A stretch of 64,000 nt of DNA from Oscheius onirici (GCA_932521025.1 OW051471.1:10912001-10976000), one strand, 5' to 3'. Positions 20,363-34,587 are shown, counted from the first letter of the stretch. The notes: a model not told the origin generated them from the letters alone. A program made the numbers and translations.

Positions 20363-23300
20363 CTACTGTCTATTAAATGTGCTAACATGGTGATGTCGTC
20401 TCTGTGCAGTGTAAGTATAGTAAGCATCGTCGGCTTCTTCTTGATCACTACGGAACCGGGACATTGTTCCCATGTTCGCATAGTCCTGGTTCAGAATCTT
20501 CTCGGCCGGAGAAAGGATAGTGCTGGTTAGTTGATTGTCTCTGAGCTGAGGAGTCTCACGGCTTCTTCTGGGCGTCGACATCAGATAAGGATCGGCCGGG
20601 ATGATTTCTGGAAGCCAGTCCGGAGGCATCATGTCCGATTCCTCTGTTCCGAGAAGCGGACTGTGTATTCCCGGTCCGGAGTCGAGAATTTCCTTCTGTG
20701 GTTCGAGCCAGAGATTATTTTGAGGGCCGTTTGACTGGAAATTTCGGGTTAGTCCGATTCTCGGACCCTCTGTCTCTCTGTCCCAAAAAAAACTACTCAC
20801 CCCGCCAGGACAGAAACTCCATACCAGAATGAACAAAGCCGTCACAACCAGAGTGATATTGACTACCAGTTCCTGCATGGGAGTAGAGATGGCAAAGAGT
20901 GGCAGGAACAGACCGATGATGGTCGAGAGAAGAGTCAGGGTAGACTGAAATTTTGAGGTTTTTCAACTTAGATCAAAAGAACTCACCAAGACGAAATGAT
21001 GAAGAAGAGCTTTACGCAGACTGAACTTGACAGCTACCAGATCATACTGCTTGTTTAGAGAAATCAACAAGGAGGTAGCGGCGGCGTAGAAAGAGAGCTG
21101 AAAATTTTTTGTTTGAAAAAAAAAACGTAGTGAAAGTGGAGCAGAGGGACAGACAACTTACCAGCAAAAACAATCCAATCGGAATCGCCAGCATCCAGAA
21201 GAGCCATCCTGCCGGAAGTAGAGTACACTGTGAGGCAAAGACAAATGATCCGCAAGCGACCAAACAGGGCAAGATGACCCCGACGAGGAGACAGACCGTC
21301 ACACTCGTATTTGTATTGGCATCTGCGAGCATACGGTAAATGTGAAGACTGTACAAGAAGAGCCAGGTGAAGGGAGTCACGGCCGTGAAGGTCAGGACGG
21401 CGTTCCTGACCGGGCAGAAGACCTGATTGACGGCAATCTTGTGCACGAGGTAGATGTTGGCAGCGCTGACGGCAAAGAAGAAGATGAAGCCGAGACGGAT
21501 GAGTTTTGTCCGGATGGACTTTCGGACCAGGGTTGAGATGAAGGAGATGACGCAGAGGAGCAGAGCCAGACCGGCCAGTACTGGAGAGGCGATGCCGTCA
21601 GTGTGGGCCATGTGGAGCTGAAAAGTGGGGAGTTCTGCTTGTTTTGAAGAAAAGAAGAATGAGACGAAGACGATCAAAACTCACATAAGCTGCTTTGTCA
21701 TTCTTGACCACAAGGCTGTAAGTCCCACTGCCGACGAATTCACAAGCCGCATGGCTCATGTTCAGTCCGACAAGAACTGCGTCTCTGGTAGACCAGGCAC
21801 TTCCGGCCAACTTGACACATTCCGGGTATCTCCAGCCGTTTTCCTCGTTGAGCGGAAAGTCGACGCGGATAGGCTTGGATGTATTGGTCTTTACAGTCAC
21901 CACTGGACTTTCGCAGCGAAGGCAGCGAGGATTGGGGAGGATACTGTAGAAAACCTGAGACGAAATTGTTTTTTTAAAGGAGTTGTGTCCTACCTTTTCT
22001 GCTTCTTGGACTCTGATGTCGATAGAAGGAAAGTCGTCAGATCTCTTGTCCAAAAAGTTGTTGAACTTGGGAAGAACCGTTCCAAAATCCAAGCGATCTA
22101 CGGCAAAAACTAGAAAGTCACGATTAGTTTCACATTCTTTCAAAACTCACGGATTTCAGGAGTTGTAATGGCGAAAGGTTCCAAAAAGTCGATGGTCGAG
22201 TGACTCTCAAAGACGGCTTTACCGTAATCCGCCAGCTTTTTGACGAGACCGAGGTATTCCAGTGGAGCCTCACTTGCCAGGAGCTTTCCGAAAGCTGTGA
22301 CCAGAGAGTCAGTAAAGGCAAAGTCGTGGACGTGAGAGCGGGAAGATGGAGCAGATCTGAAGAAAGCTTAGAGGGAAAGAATGATAGTTCGTACCTGACG
22401 TCGTTCTCCACAATCCTCACAGCCGCCGACTTGGAAATTTCAAAGTTTCGTCCCTGGATCAGATCATCATTGCTGGTAGCATTGTGTAGCAATCTCAGCA
22501 GTTCCAACGAGTCCAGAGCATCGTACTTGTTGACCATAATGGCATACTCCGGTCTGGTACAGTTCCAAGCATTGACGGTCATCCATTTCGAGTCCTTGCC
22601 GCAGATTCTCGTCGCGAGACCAGTTTCTACTCCTCGGCAAGATGCTCTGGCAGTTGCTCCTTTCAACGTCGTCGGCCATTGGATTCCCGCTTCTATCTCG
22701 CTCGGACAACGATTAGCAATCAGCACGCATTTCAGACTCTTGGTTTCTAACACCTGATTGGGAAGAGCACAACGGTCACACCGTCTTCCCACTGCTTGTC
22801 CAGAACAGGTGCATTGTCCAGTCCGGTCACATTCCAGTGAACTGGCTCCCAGACCGCATTCACAAGCTGTACATCTTCCTTTCAGAAGGTACTGATTTCT
22901 GGGACACTGACATTCGCCGATAGACTTGTTGCACTGTCCAATAAAACCTTTTCCGGAATCACAAGAGCACTCTCGACAGTTCGGGAACTGTCCCCACCAG
23001 CCTTCTGGACACTGTTGAGTAGCAGACGTCTGGGCGCAGTTTGTCGAAGTCATTCCGTTCTGACACTGACATTCGTAGCCTCTTGATGTATTGGTTGCTT
23101 GACAGAATCCTTCGGAACCACAGATTCCTTTGAGAGAACATGCCGGTAGACAGGTGTCACCGACGAAGCCCTTGTGGCAGACACACTCGTGACGATCCCA
23201 GTGCCGATGACAGCGACTCTCCTTCGGACAGACTCCCTCAACGGCGCAGCGATTTCCAGCCATGCATCCTGCTCGAATCTTTCCTTTCTCCTTGACTACC

Positions 23301-26300
23301 AGAGGACTGTCATTGATGGCGACTCCACGAAGACAGCCCTCGAATCTCGAAGGATGACCAGTGCTGGGAGCCAGTCCCGAGTAGACAGACTCGACCATCA
23401 GTTCCAGAAGAGAGCTCTTGATGACAGATTGATGGATTCCGTCCAGGGTGGTTGTCACGTCCTCTTCACCAAAGTCAACATCCAGTTTGACCCAATGGCC
23501 TGGCTGGAATTCTGGAGCAGCAATTATGACGGTTGTTTGACCGAGGGTGACGCGGAAGAGACCGTCATCGAGCTGAAAACAGACTTACTGTAAGAAAACG
23601 GACAGTGAGACACGGAGACAGTTCACTCAGGCTGCTGGACCCACCTCAATTCTATAGAAAACGTTCTTCTTGTCAAATTCGAGAACCACCAATTGAGTAT
23701 CGATTCTTGACGTCCTGAACTCGAGACTGAAAGTGAAAGGGACCAGTGCTCCTTCAGGATGGAAGACTACAAAAGACTCATCGTCTGAGAGGGTCAGAGC
23801 CCTTCCAGAATCTGAAAGATTACTGTAACTGTGCCTCAGGTCTCTTTTACCCAGAGGACATTGGCTCTTTCCGTGAACACTGTGACTACATCGACAGTTA
23901 TGTCCTCCCCATCGACTCAGACATTTTGACCCGTCTGGGCAGCTGGATTCTTGACAGAAGTTTCTCTTCTGATCGCAGCCTTCTTTCACATTCCCAAGAC
24001 GGTCGAGATCGGAAAAGTCGGAAAAATCTATCAATGCTCCGTCCAGTGTGAGATTAGAGATACAGCCACGGAAACCGGAGTTGACTTGGCGCTGCGCGGC
24101 AGGTCGTCCTCCGAGGAAGATTCCATTGGAGAGGTCAAGGAACCGGTAGCAGGGGACAGTTGGATCAATGCATCTGAAAATGTCGAAATTGATCCCCCGT
24201 TCCGATTGGCTCAGCTGAACAGCCTATAAAACTGGCTCCCTGAGGGATACGCTAAGTGTTTCGCGTATAGTGGAGTGACGAATGTGCTGACAGCGCATGA
24301 GTCAGGCTCTCCAAGTTACTTACTTGGAAGGCAATTCGATTTTCCCCTGAGCGGCACACGGTGCTTCTCCATGAGCATGAAGTGCCACGAAGGGATCACA
24401 GTCGTCCAGAAGAATTGTCAAGCCTCGGTCATAGAAAGATAGATAAACAGTGTGCCATTCTCCGTCATTGATTCGATTGGTTCTGGCTCCGTCGAGTTGT
24501 ACGACTTGAGTACGGTCACCGAGTGAGAATTCCGTCTTTAGGATTCTGTCCTGGAGGGAAACTTCCAGAAAGTCGTGATTCTTGTCTCCGGAGAACAGAA
24601 TAACACCATCGTGGGCAATTGTGGCGACTCTGAAAAATAGATCAGTCTCTCTGTCTCTCTTACCTGAAGCTCATTTCCCACTGATACCGCCCAGGTTCTT
24701 TGTTGATATTGACCATTCCGTCTCCTCCAAATGACAAGGACCTCAGTCTGCACCTCTCATCAGTATCCTCGTCTTTGTGCTTACAGTACTGGCACTTCAT
24801 TTTTCCCGTCATCAGTTCACAACTCGATCCCGACAGACAGTAGCCCGGTAGACACGTGAAAGCTGTCGTCGGAATGCCACATGTCTCGCCTGAAAGTCCC
24901 CTTCTTATAATTGGACTCAATGACTCTCGTCATGATACTCGACCGGAACCGGTGATGTGATCCGGAAACAGTATTGCCCTCTCTCCAAGTGCGCGTGCTG
25001 CTTGGATAATGACAGCTCAGATTGGCTAGGCGCGGGAAATAGCAAATCTTGAGAACAGATTGTCGACCGTCTGGCGTCAGACATAATAAAAGCACAAGAG
25101 TGACATCTGCCGCTTTTAGGCGCTAAATCGAAGAGTGATGAGAGCGGGTTTTAGGGTCATGGAATCTTCCGGAATACTCATTGTGCTGGGTATTGCGAGG
25201 CTACTACCTGGTTGGGGAATATGATGTTTCTCATCAGTTAGTTCGCCCTGACAGACTATACTGTCCCTGTGCCACAGTATCTTGTTTAGGTGAACCAGAT
25301 TTCCACGGTTGACAGGTAAAATTACCGTACTCTCTGCGAGAAAATACATCCAAATCACAACTACACAACTCCCTAGACTAGTTTCTAAGGTTTTCTGACC
25401 ATCAGTCTATGTGTACCGTCCGGTGTGCTTTCATTGACCCTTCCTTGGCTAAACCCAATCTCCTCCACCAATTTACCAGTTGATTGTTTATCCCCCGGTG
25501 TTACCGAGAGATGTCATGAGCGAGTCAATTTCCACCACCCCGGGGTCTCATTTCCCCGATCCTATTATGAACTGGACGGCTGTGCAATTTAGCTCAGAGC
25601 CTTGATAATCCCGTTTCGGCGTTCCCCGAGACAAACAGAAAGTCAATTTCGAAAGAAATTTCAACATGTCCGAAAATTATGTCCCCGCTCTTGAGAAATG
25701 GCTCATTTCCGGATTAATAGCAGTGAGAGAGTGTAATTACTCTCATACACATATACTACGAGGTTACGAATTATGGATGAGTGGGCTCTAATAGATGACC
25801 ACATGTGGGTTGCGCAATGTGATTAATTAGGTTAACTCTGAGTAAAGAAGACGTACCTCTCCAGTTATTCGAACAGTCGCATCTGTAGCCAGATTCCAGA
25901 GAGACACAGGTCCCGTTGTTCTGACATGGACTACTGTAGCACTGATCCATCCGGACATCGCAGGCGCTGGGCTGGCCTTCGGAACCTGAAAGAAAACTAG
26001 TCCGTCTAACTCTCTGTCTCTCTATCTCTCTGTCCCTCTGTTCCGCTTTCTTAAACATGTGCGCTTAGACAGGCTGGGAAAAAAATAGCCTTCAGTGCGG
26101 CGGGCAAAAGAAATTCAGCACTCTTTTTTTTCTGGGTTTTTGTGTTTCCCCAGTCATTGTGAACAAGCACAGAAAACAGAAAAAAAGACAATTCCGCAAA
26201 GAAAAAATGAAAATAAGACGAAATTCGCGAAAAAAAAACAAAATTCGTGTTTTTCGTACGAAACTTCAATTTTCCTTGCGGCTCCATCTTTTTTTTTTGC

Positions 26301-29300
26301 CTAAATTTTTCCTGTGCTAGTCGGTATTTGTTCACAATGACTGGGGAAACACAAAAAAAACCCAGAAAAAAAGCGTGCTGAATTTCTTTTGCCCACCGCA
26401 TTGAAGGCAATTTTTTTCCCAGCCTGTATAAGCGCACATGTCTACGCTTTCTTAGTCCAAAAATGACTCTTTCATAATTCGAACAAGCGAGAAGGTCCCC
26501 CCGGCTGTCAGTCCCTTTAATGGCTACGGCGATAATTAAAACCGAGAGCGGGCAAATAGACTGACCACCAGAGAGTGCTCTTGCTCACGCATATTAACAT
26601 ATGCAGAAACGCACTTGTGAAGCCTGTTGGACACTCGCAAGTGAAAGTGTTCAGAGTCTTTAGGGTCCTAGAGAGGAAGTTGTCCGTCTGATGAAGCTGC
26701 TGGCTGTTGACGAATTTCAGTGTCTGTCGGCATTTTTGGAAGTAGGGACAGGGCTCTTTTGCGCAGCTTTCTTCCTCGACCACAGTTAGACGGAGAAGAG
26801 ACAGACGTTCCAGACGAGCCGAATCTGCTCGGATCAGTTCAGTGAGACGCCAGGATCTGAAATTTAGTCTCTAAAAAGTTACAATACTGTAGGTTTCCTC
26901 AAAACTGTTTCCCTTATCCAAACAGCTGGCTCAAGATGCCCAATTAGTTCAATCGGCGGGAAAACACTTCATGTCGAATTAGGATGCGATTGACAAGGTT
27001 CGGGAAAGGAACCGCCGCGGCACCGACAGACACTTGATTATGCCTGCCCGGCTGTCGGAAAGGAATCTCCCGCTGAGATCTCTCGAGGGAATTAATTACC
27101 TGATGGTTCGGCCCTTGTTGACAACCGCCAAGCTGACCAGAATGCCACCGGCAGAAGGTGCCGGTTCAGCAGAAAGAATCTGGATTGAGGATGGTTCCCA
27201 GGATTCGAGAGTGGACAGAGATTGCCTGGAAAAAAGGGTTTACTAGAAATCTCAAAAACTAGATACCGTAGTCGATCAAAAACAGCCGGATCCCAAAAGT
27301 CGTCCATGGTTATGGCATCAATTTTTAGGGTTACAGCTTCACGGAGCCAGTCGCTTTTGGCGTAAATATGGACGAGACGAGCTTCAGAAGAAATCGTGTT
27401 GGGACCATCCGAGACGTAGGATTTGAACTTTGCCTCAAAATTTCGCTTCCAGAACTGCTTCATGGTCATGCGACCGGTGTATTTGTCCACGGTTAGGACC
27501 TCGTTCGGGTCGAGGTAGTATTCCAAAGTGGCGTTCTGGTCAGGATCACTGGAAAAAAACAGATCAGTAAAAATAAAAAATCTTACAATGCCGGAATCAT
27601 TCCAATCTCCTTGCTAACCATGTCGTCCTCATACCGTACCAGCAAGACCGTGAAATCTTTCAGACTCGGCTTGTTGTCGTTGACATCCGATACGTGTACT
27701 CTAACTGAGACAGTTGAGCTCAACTGTCCGCTGAAAACTTTATTTTTAAAGGCACAAAATAGAGCTCTGACCTGCTTGCTTGGACTTCCAGATAAAACTT
27801 GTTAGTTTTGGCCTCATAGTCAAATTCCGCCCTGGTCAGAATTCGCACCACTCCTGGCTGTTCCTCGTCTACTTCCAGATCGAAGAGCTTTGCGTCTGTT
27901 CCTCCGAAAATGCGAAACTCGATGCGCGAATTGTCACCCTCATCTGCATCGAGAGCCGAAATCGTACCGACAACCGAGCCGGAAGGAGAGTTTTCGGCAA
28001 TATAGAGGTCGTACGATGGCTGTGAAAAATGCGGAGCATTGTCATTGACATCGATCAGAGTCACGTAGATGGTCGAAGAGGATGAGAGAGACGGATGACC
28101 GCGGTCTTTGGCAATCACAGGAAGACGGACACTGAAAAGTTATTGTTGCTCTGTCTTTCTTTCTTTTCCCCTAGCCTATGTTCCTTCCCGCTCTCTCTCT
28201 TAAACAAGCGCCAGGTGGCACATATCGCTGTCTAATCTCGGCTCACAGTGGCCATTCGACCCTCTTGCGCAAGTGATCATCCCTCCAGGTTAGGATTAAC
28301 ACTTACACTGTTTGTTGTTCTCGGTCGAGCTTGTTGTTGACTCTGAGAGTTCCACTCGTCCTGTCAAGTCGGAACAGATCCAGTTGGACCATCGGGTCTG
28401 ATTCATTCAGGAAGTAGTCTACTATTCCGTTAGGTCCGGAGTCTAGATCAACAGCGGCGATCTGAAAGGGTAGTTAAGGATTAAATAGATGTCAAATTAT
28501 ACCTGGAGGAAGGATGTCCCGACGGCAATGTCCTCAGGAATGGAGGCCGAATACTTTTCGGAGGAGAACTTGGGAGCATTGTCGTTTACTGAAACAGTGA
28601 AAGTTTCGAAAAGAACAGAACAAGTTTTGGCAAAGGCCAAGTTCTGATTCAGATGCTCCAACTGCTTTTCTCATCTTCTGAAGCGTCTAACAAAATTTCT
28701 AAGCAAAACAAGTTCTCAGTTCTCAGCCCCATTGACACTCTTACCTTACCCGATCAAGGTTCCAGGGACTCTCAAGATGTTTCCCTAATTTCCACTGGAT
28801 CTAACCTTTTCTTCTGTCTCTCTCCGCCAAGTTCTCAGACATCAAACTTAAGCTTCTCTCTCTGCCATGAAGAAAACAGAAGCTGATTTAATGTTTCCAG
28901 TTAATTTACTTCATATATGCCTCCCTTCCAACACACTTTCCTGTGCACTGGCAGTACCCGAAGATTCATCTATCTCTTTCTCTCAGACGCTGTCTAAACA
29001 AACAGTATCAATCAAATTCTGTTCCAGGTAATCTCTTTGTCTCTCCCCCAGTCCTTCTCTTTCTTCTCACCCCTACCACTCCCTAAACCCCCTTGTTCTC
29101 AGCCCCATTGACACTCTTACCTTATTCAAAATTATGCAAACGGCGCTAATTGCCAGTACCGAGATGATGGAAATAGCATGCTCTAATGAGAGAGCACAGC
29201 CACAAGCTGACCCCAGAGAGAACATACCGACCCGGTAGAGAACCCGGTCAAGACAGATGGCCTCTGTGTCCATGTCTCATCTCGTGTCTGCCAGCTGTTC

Positions 29301-32300
29301 AAGCACGATTATTTACGGAAATTAGCGCCTTAATCCAAAAGGAGAGCGAGACTGTTTTCAATGCGCGCGCAAGCAAATTAGAGATTTGACTAATTGACTG
29401 GTGGGGAAATCACTTACCGTCCTCGACGATTACCTCGACGAGAGTTGTGGTGCTTAGAGGCGTTGCGGCTCCATCTTGAGCTACCACATGCAGAGCGTAG
29501 GTTGCCTTGTTCTCACGATCCAAGGGAGCCGCCAGAGACACCTGTAAGTTAGGGGATTAATTTTGTACTTGACCCCATAACGATTGGTTGAATAAATTTC
29601 TTAACCATGAAAATCAGGGTAAAAAATACCCCATTCTGACCCTGTGAATCAGGGCCAAAATATACTTATTCTGATTCTCATTCACGAGCCACAGCCTCGA
29701 CAGTTCACCGCCATGTTGTTTTCGGAAAAAAAGGAAAAGTAAGTTTGATTCGAATAATCGTATAAATTTTGACAGATTCAGTACCACAGTCACTTTTAGA
29801 ACAACTAACCTGCCCAGTTTTGTTATCAATGCTGAAAATGATGCTCTCCAAACTGTAGGTAACATCAGCATTCTGTCCTCTGTCATGATCCAAAGCCTTC
29901 AAGAGAACCACCGGGAAGCCGATTGGAGCATCTTCCGGTATTCTGACACTGAAAGGATGTTCCAAGAAGACAGGAGCCGAATTGACATCATCCACCACAA
30001 GATTTACAGTACATCTGGACTGGAGTCCTCCCTATTTTTGTCAAATTAGAATTTCAAAGAAGACAAAAGTACCTGATCCGTGGCTGAAACCTCAACTCGA
30101 ATCAATTGGTCGGCACTGTGAAGGCGTCTGGCCAAGGTCAGAAGAGCTCCCTGTTCACCCAGATCCATCAAAGCGACAACTTCTTTGTCAGCTTTTTCGA
30201 TCCGGTAGACGATTTTCTGCTTCTCATCACGGTCTTCCGCTCTCAATGTGAGAACATGTGTCCCGCGTTCCATGTCCTCAGACAGGGAGACGTTGTAGAC
30301 GTCTTGTTCAAATTTGGGAGCATTGTCGTTGACGTCCTTGACTGTGACAGTCATTGAAGTCGAGGTGGAGAGAGGAGGTGAGCCCTTGTCAGAGGCTGTG
30401 ATCTGGAGGAGGTTCGATTCAAAATGATAAGGACGAACTCGTAGTACTTGGAGTTTTCTTATAGAGTTGGGAACGGGACCGGGAGCACTAAGACGCATTC
30501 TTGGGAAACCCTAGTTTTTGCCAAAAAACCTAGGCACCGCATTTGGGCATAAACTTAGCAGGCTTCCGGTATGCTAGCAGTATTCTAGCGCAGCAGGACA
30601 GTGAAAGATTGTGTACAAAACGGGTGACAAGTTTTTTTTTCTATCAAAATCGTCGTTCCCCAAAAGTATGCCTTACTGAACGGTGGATCGCCTTTGGACC
30701 TGAAATTCAAGTCAGTTTTTGTTCTCCTTCAAAAAAGTTCTATCTGTTGAAAAGGTGGGAATTGTTCTTCACAAAGAGTAGTTCAACTTACAGTTAGTTC
30801 ATACTGTGCCGTCTTCTCTCTATCAATCGGCTTGGCTGTTCTGATGACACCAGTCTCTTCATCAATCATGAAATCTTCTGATCCTTCTAATGAGTACAGA
30901 ATATGTCCATTTGATCCAGAGTCCTCGTCGATTGCGTAAACTTTTCCTACTTCTTCTCCCACTGGGACATTTTCTTCTAAGAAAATTTGCTTCTGGGAGG
31001 CGATAAACCGCGGAGCCTGTAAATATTCAAATTTTCAGCAATACCAGCAATTCTCACGTGATCGTTGATGTCAACTATATGAAGAGTCAGAGTCACAGTC
31101 GATGTCAAAGCCGGCTGAGCTCCATCTTTTGCTCTGACCAGGACTGTTAGCGGAGAGCTTTTGGCGTCAATCTTCTCCCTCAGAGTCACTTCTCCAGTCG
31201 AGTAGTCAATAGTGAGAGGAACTGCTGAGGAGGCGACGATACTGTAATGGACCTGTCCATGGACACCGCTGTCCTTGTCAGCGGCTCTAACTGTGGCCAC
31301 AACAGTTGGAAGAGTCGAGTTTTCCAAGATGCTGACATTGTAAGCGTCCTTCTCAAAGACGGGAGCATTGTCGTTCACGTCGATGATTCCGACTTCTACC
31401 AGAGCTGAACTGGAACGGGGAGGTGTGCCGTGATCGGAGGCAATCACGTCCAATCTGAAGAAGTTGGTAACTTTCTGTCTCTCTTACCTGATCAAAGACA
31501 GTGTCTCTCTATCCAAATTCGCTGCCGTCTGAATCACTCCCGACTTTGGATTGATGGTCAAGTAGCTGGCTCCCTCTCCCTCTCCCAGACTGTACTCTAC
31601 TCGTCCATTCTCTCCCGAATCCAAATCCCGGGCAAATACCGACAGAACAGTCGTTCCGACCTGAAAATACCTCTATGCATTAATCCCCCCTCTTTACGAG
31701 ATCGGTCAAATCCCTAATCCCGAGGACACAATCGATACCGTTTCCCTCTCTCTCTCTCCGGGCCAGGTGACGCTAATTACAAGCGCTCTCAATTATGAAG
31801 GGGCGCCCCCTACATAGGTCAGGATTGATTCGAACCACCTGGTAGTCGTCAAATTTCGGATTCCGTCGGACCGGTCCCTTTATTATGCCAAAGCGAGAGA
31901 TTAGACTTGCCGCTTAGACTACCAGTTCTTGAGATCTGATTTAGGGCCGGCCGGGACTCTCATTCTCACATCCACTAATGTGGCATCGTTGTCTTGGCTC
32001 TGTTAATGGACACCCCAATAGAATGTGTATTCTGCCGGCATTGATTAAGTAGTGGATTGCTTTTCAGGAGTAGTAAAATGTTACGACCTCGGACTCATAT
32101 ACGGAGAGGGACTCGGTTTTCCTTAGAGTGTAGTAGTTCCGCCAATTATGCGTAATGCGAAGCATGGAAAGAGTAAGAGACTCCCGTAGCGCAATTGATA
32201 CCCAAGAGAGGTTAGTTTTCCAACGTTTGGGGCAAATCGAAAGTTTATGTGTAGAAAAAAGAAGCGGAGAAAAAAATCTTCTAGATTGAGAAAGAAGTCA

Positions 32301-33320
32301 GAGATGGCTAGTAAACCGTTCCAGTAAAATATTTGTAAAAGAGGGCCAAAAGTAGGAAAAAGAAGAGAGTAAAAAGTTCTAGAGATTGAGAAAGAAGTCA
32401 GAGATGGCTAGTAAATCGTTCCAGTAAAATATTTGTAAAAGTAGGCCAAACGATAGAAGACTCACCGGAGCGTCTTCCCTGATATCAGCAAAGTAGGAAT
32501 CTCTCTCGAAGATCGGGCTGTTGTCCTGTACATCCAAAACATCGACCACCACAGTCGTACTGGTAGAAACTGTCGGGTCCACTCGTTCGTAGGCAGTCAC
32601 TTTGAGAACGTGCTTATCCAGCGTCTCCCTGTCCAAACTTTTGGCAAGTCTCACGTCTCCAGTTACCTGAAAATGCATTTTGAAGGAAGAACCTCAAAGA
32701 AACCTACAGTATCGAGACTGAAAATGTTCTGACTTCTGCTATCTTGCGGAGCGACCATCGAATAATAAATAGGCTGATCACTTGCATGAGTGGCTTTGAC
32801 TGAAGCTACGAGTGTTCCGACAGGGGAATCTTCGCCGAGCTCTTTGATGTATCTGAAGAGAGTCTTTGAAAAAAAAATCGTAAAGAGGGACAGAGTTTTA
32901 CTGAAAATAAGCTCACCTTTCGTGTTGAAAATGAATGCTAGCCGAGTTCGGATTCCTCCTTCTGAGCCATCTTTTGAACCGTCGTCTCTTTGAGAAAATC
33001 TGATGTCCAAGTCGAAAGGAGGAGCTGTCCGTCCAGCCATGTATCCGATAATTATAGGGAATGACCTCATACTCATAGTAGAAGCATAGCTTTTTCTTTG
33101 ACAGTACCGTCCCATGATCCACTGAGATCAAATCAGAGTGGATTTCTTCCGGGAAAGAGCAGTTTTCCCTCCTCGGCCAGTCAAAAATTGGTTGACCGGG
33201 ATGAAAGCAAGGAGGTCGACTGGCAGGAAGCCATAAAATGTCGGTAGGATGGGGTAGACACGGCTCTAGTGAATATATACAAAATGGTAGTATGAGTAAT
33301 AGTAAGAGTCGCGTGGTCAT
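20363..33320 (-). CDS. fmi-1: Flamingo/CELSR-type cadherin adhesion GPCR
   Basis: Start at 33320 gives the signal peptide MTTRLLLLLILPFCIYS; a basic RRRFKRWLRRR stretch precedes the first cadherin repeat. Eight or nine cadherin repeats follow (about 32900-27100) with DVNDNAP-type calcium motifs at, for example, 31350, 30330 and 28045. Then come cysteine-rich/EGF modules (26760, 25930), laminin-G 1 (about 24770-24050), EGF, laminin-G 2 (23830-23290), EGFs (23250-23010), a laminin-EGF pair (22990-22760), a hormone-receptor motif (22730-22550), a GAIN-like region, seven membrane segments (21640-20800) and a cytoplasmic tail of about 145 residues ending at 20363. This order is unique to Flamingo/CELSR/fmi-1, which guides axons and planar polarity by homophilic adhesion. 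The gene looks complete over 13 kb. The GPS-like site is atypical (see findings). Exon ends are approximate, and the exon between 25080 and 24920 is uncertain. Confidence 0.93.
26054..26444. mobile_element. Long-arm palindromic element in a fmi-1 intron
   Basis: The left end AACATGTGCGCTTAGACAGG is mirrored by CCTGTATAAGCGCACATGT on the right, and pairing continues for over 100 bp (for example GTGTTTCCCCAGTCATTGTG against CACAATGACTGGGGAAACAC). The direct repeat CGCTTTCTTA lies at 26044-26053 and 26445-26454. A 10-bp duplication plus long inverted arms suggests a Mutator-like non-autonomous element. Confidence 0.7.
32285..32450. repeat. Two-copy direct repeat in a fmi-1 intron
   Basis: Units of about 66 bp at 32285-32350 and 32384-32450, both starting GATTGAGAAAGAAGTCAGAG, differ at only a few positions. 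The second unit ends about 15 bp before the splice donor side of the next exon. Confidence 0.85.
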
Positions 33321-34587
33321 CGCACACACATACCCCCTGCTATGGAACAGAGAAGGGGCGGAGCCAGGTGGTGGCAGCTGGCAGAAGCTGCCTCTAATTG
33401 CGGCTCTCCGATGGCACCTTGTCGGGTGGTGGGCAGAGGGATCAAATGAGAGAGCCATGCGTGTGTGTGGATATGAGAAGAGGATCAGTTTCCATTGCTG
33501 CTACCAGCTGGTCAGAGAGCGTTAGGAGAGTAGTTGAGGTATGGGCAAGACCAGATTTCTTCTGTCCCAATGCATAAAACTCGAAAAGTTTCAGTGTGCA
33601 CATAGTTCCAACAGTCTGTTATGTTCTGAGCAAAGTTTCTGGCACTCATTTAGCTTGAACAAAATTACTGAAACAAGGAAACGGTCTAGGAGAGAATGGT
33701 TGAAAATGCCCCGGCTTCCCAGAACAACTTGTAATTCTGAAAATACAAACACGGAAAATACCAGAACCGAAAAAAAAAGTTGTATTGTTTGTTGACAAAC
33801 CAGTAACTATCAGCTGAACGTTTTTCCTAGTGAAAAACCATACTTTGAAATTCATGACAATTAGCAAATGTTTTCGAGTACACACATTTTTTGTACAGCA
33901 ACAAGAAGAGTTGAATTTTAAGTTGAACTGACCTAGACTAGATGTTCTTCCCGTACCCATTCCTCTACAACACTGACTCATGAAAAATGCTCACTCTGCT
34001 TCTTAGTCGGACAACCTCTTCATTGAAATTCTCGTCTCTCCCACTCTGAAATGCGATTAGTTCAAGTTTCACCGTCAATAGCCGGCTCTCTTTTGTGTCC
34101 GGAATCTGATTTTCGAGCCGGCGCGCACAGAGGGAGAGAGCCACTGGCTACTCTACTCTAAAACGGGCGGTGTGCATATTTCATTCCGGACATCAAGCCT
34201 GTCAACGAGGGGCTCCCGCGGGAGTCGCCAGTAGAGACTCTCTAACGACGCTTTTTTGAATTCTGCTGGGGTGACAGAGAGGATCAGTGTCAATATTGAA
34301 CCGAGGGGTCGTATACTCGTTCCCAGAGATGACCCCTTCCAATTATGGACCGTTTCATCATTCGTTGTTTAATTAACGGCGGTCATGGACCGAAATTGCA
34401 AGAGAGGAGCCATCTGAGTCACCGAGCCATTTCACTGGATATTGATGGATGTGGAATGAGTGGAAGATGGGTAGAGAGTAATCTCATTGTTGTGACCGGA
34501 AGGAACAATATAAATGACAAGGGATAATTGAACTTGACGATACTTTCAGTCACTCTTGCAACATTCAATGTAATCTGCTAACAACAT
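33321..34587. other. 5' flank of fmi-1
   Basis: This is the presumed promoter region of fmi-1. I see no gene. A GC-richer stretch near 33350-33440 contains GGTGGCAGCTGGCAG (an E-box CAGCTG). No motif assignment is firm. Confidence 0.4.

Noticed and set aside
21625-22113. A 162-codon plus-strand frame
   Set aside because: Opposite strand of the fmi-1 GAIN-region exons.
32663-33115. Frameshift in the fmi-1 N-terminus
   Set aside because: An overlapping frame looked protein-like, but the frame from 33320 joins in phase 2 at the acceptor before YIKELGEDSPVG, so no shift is needed.
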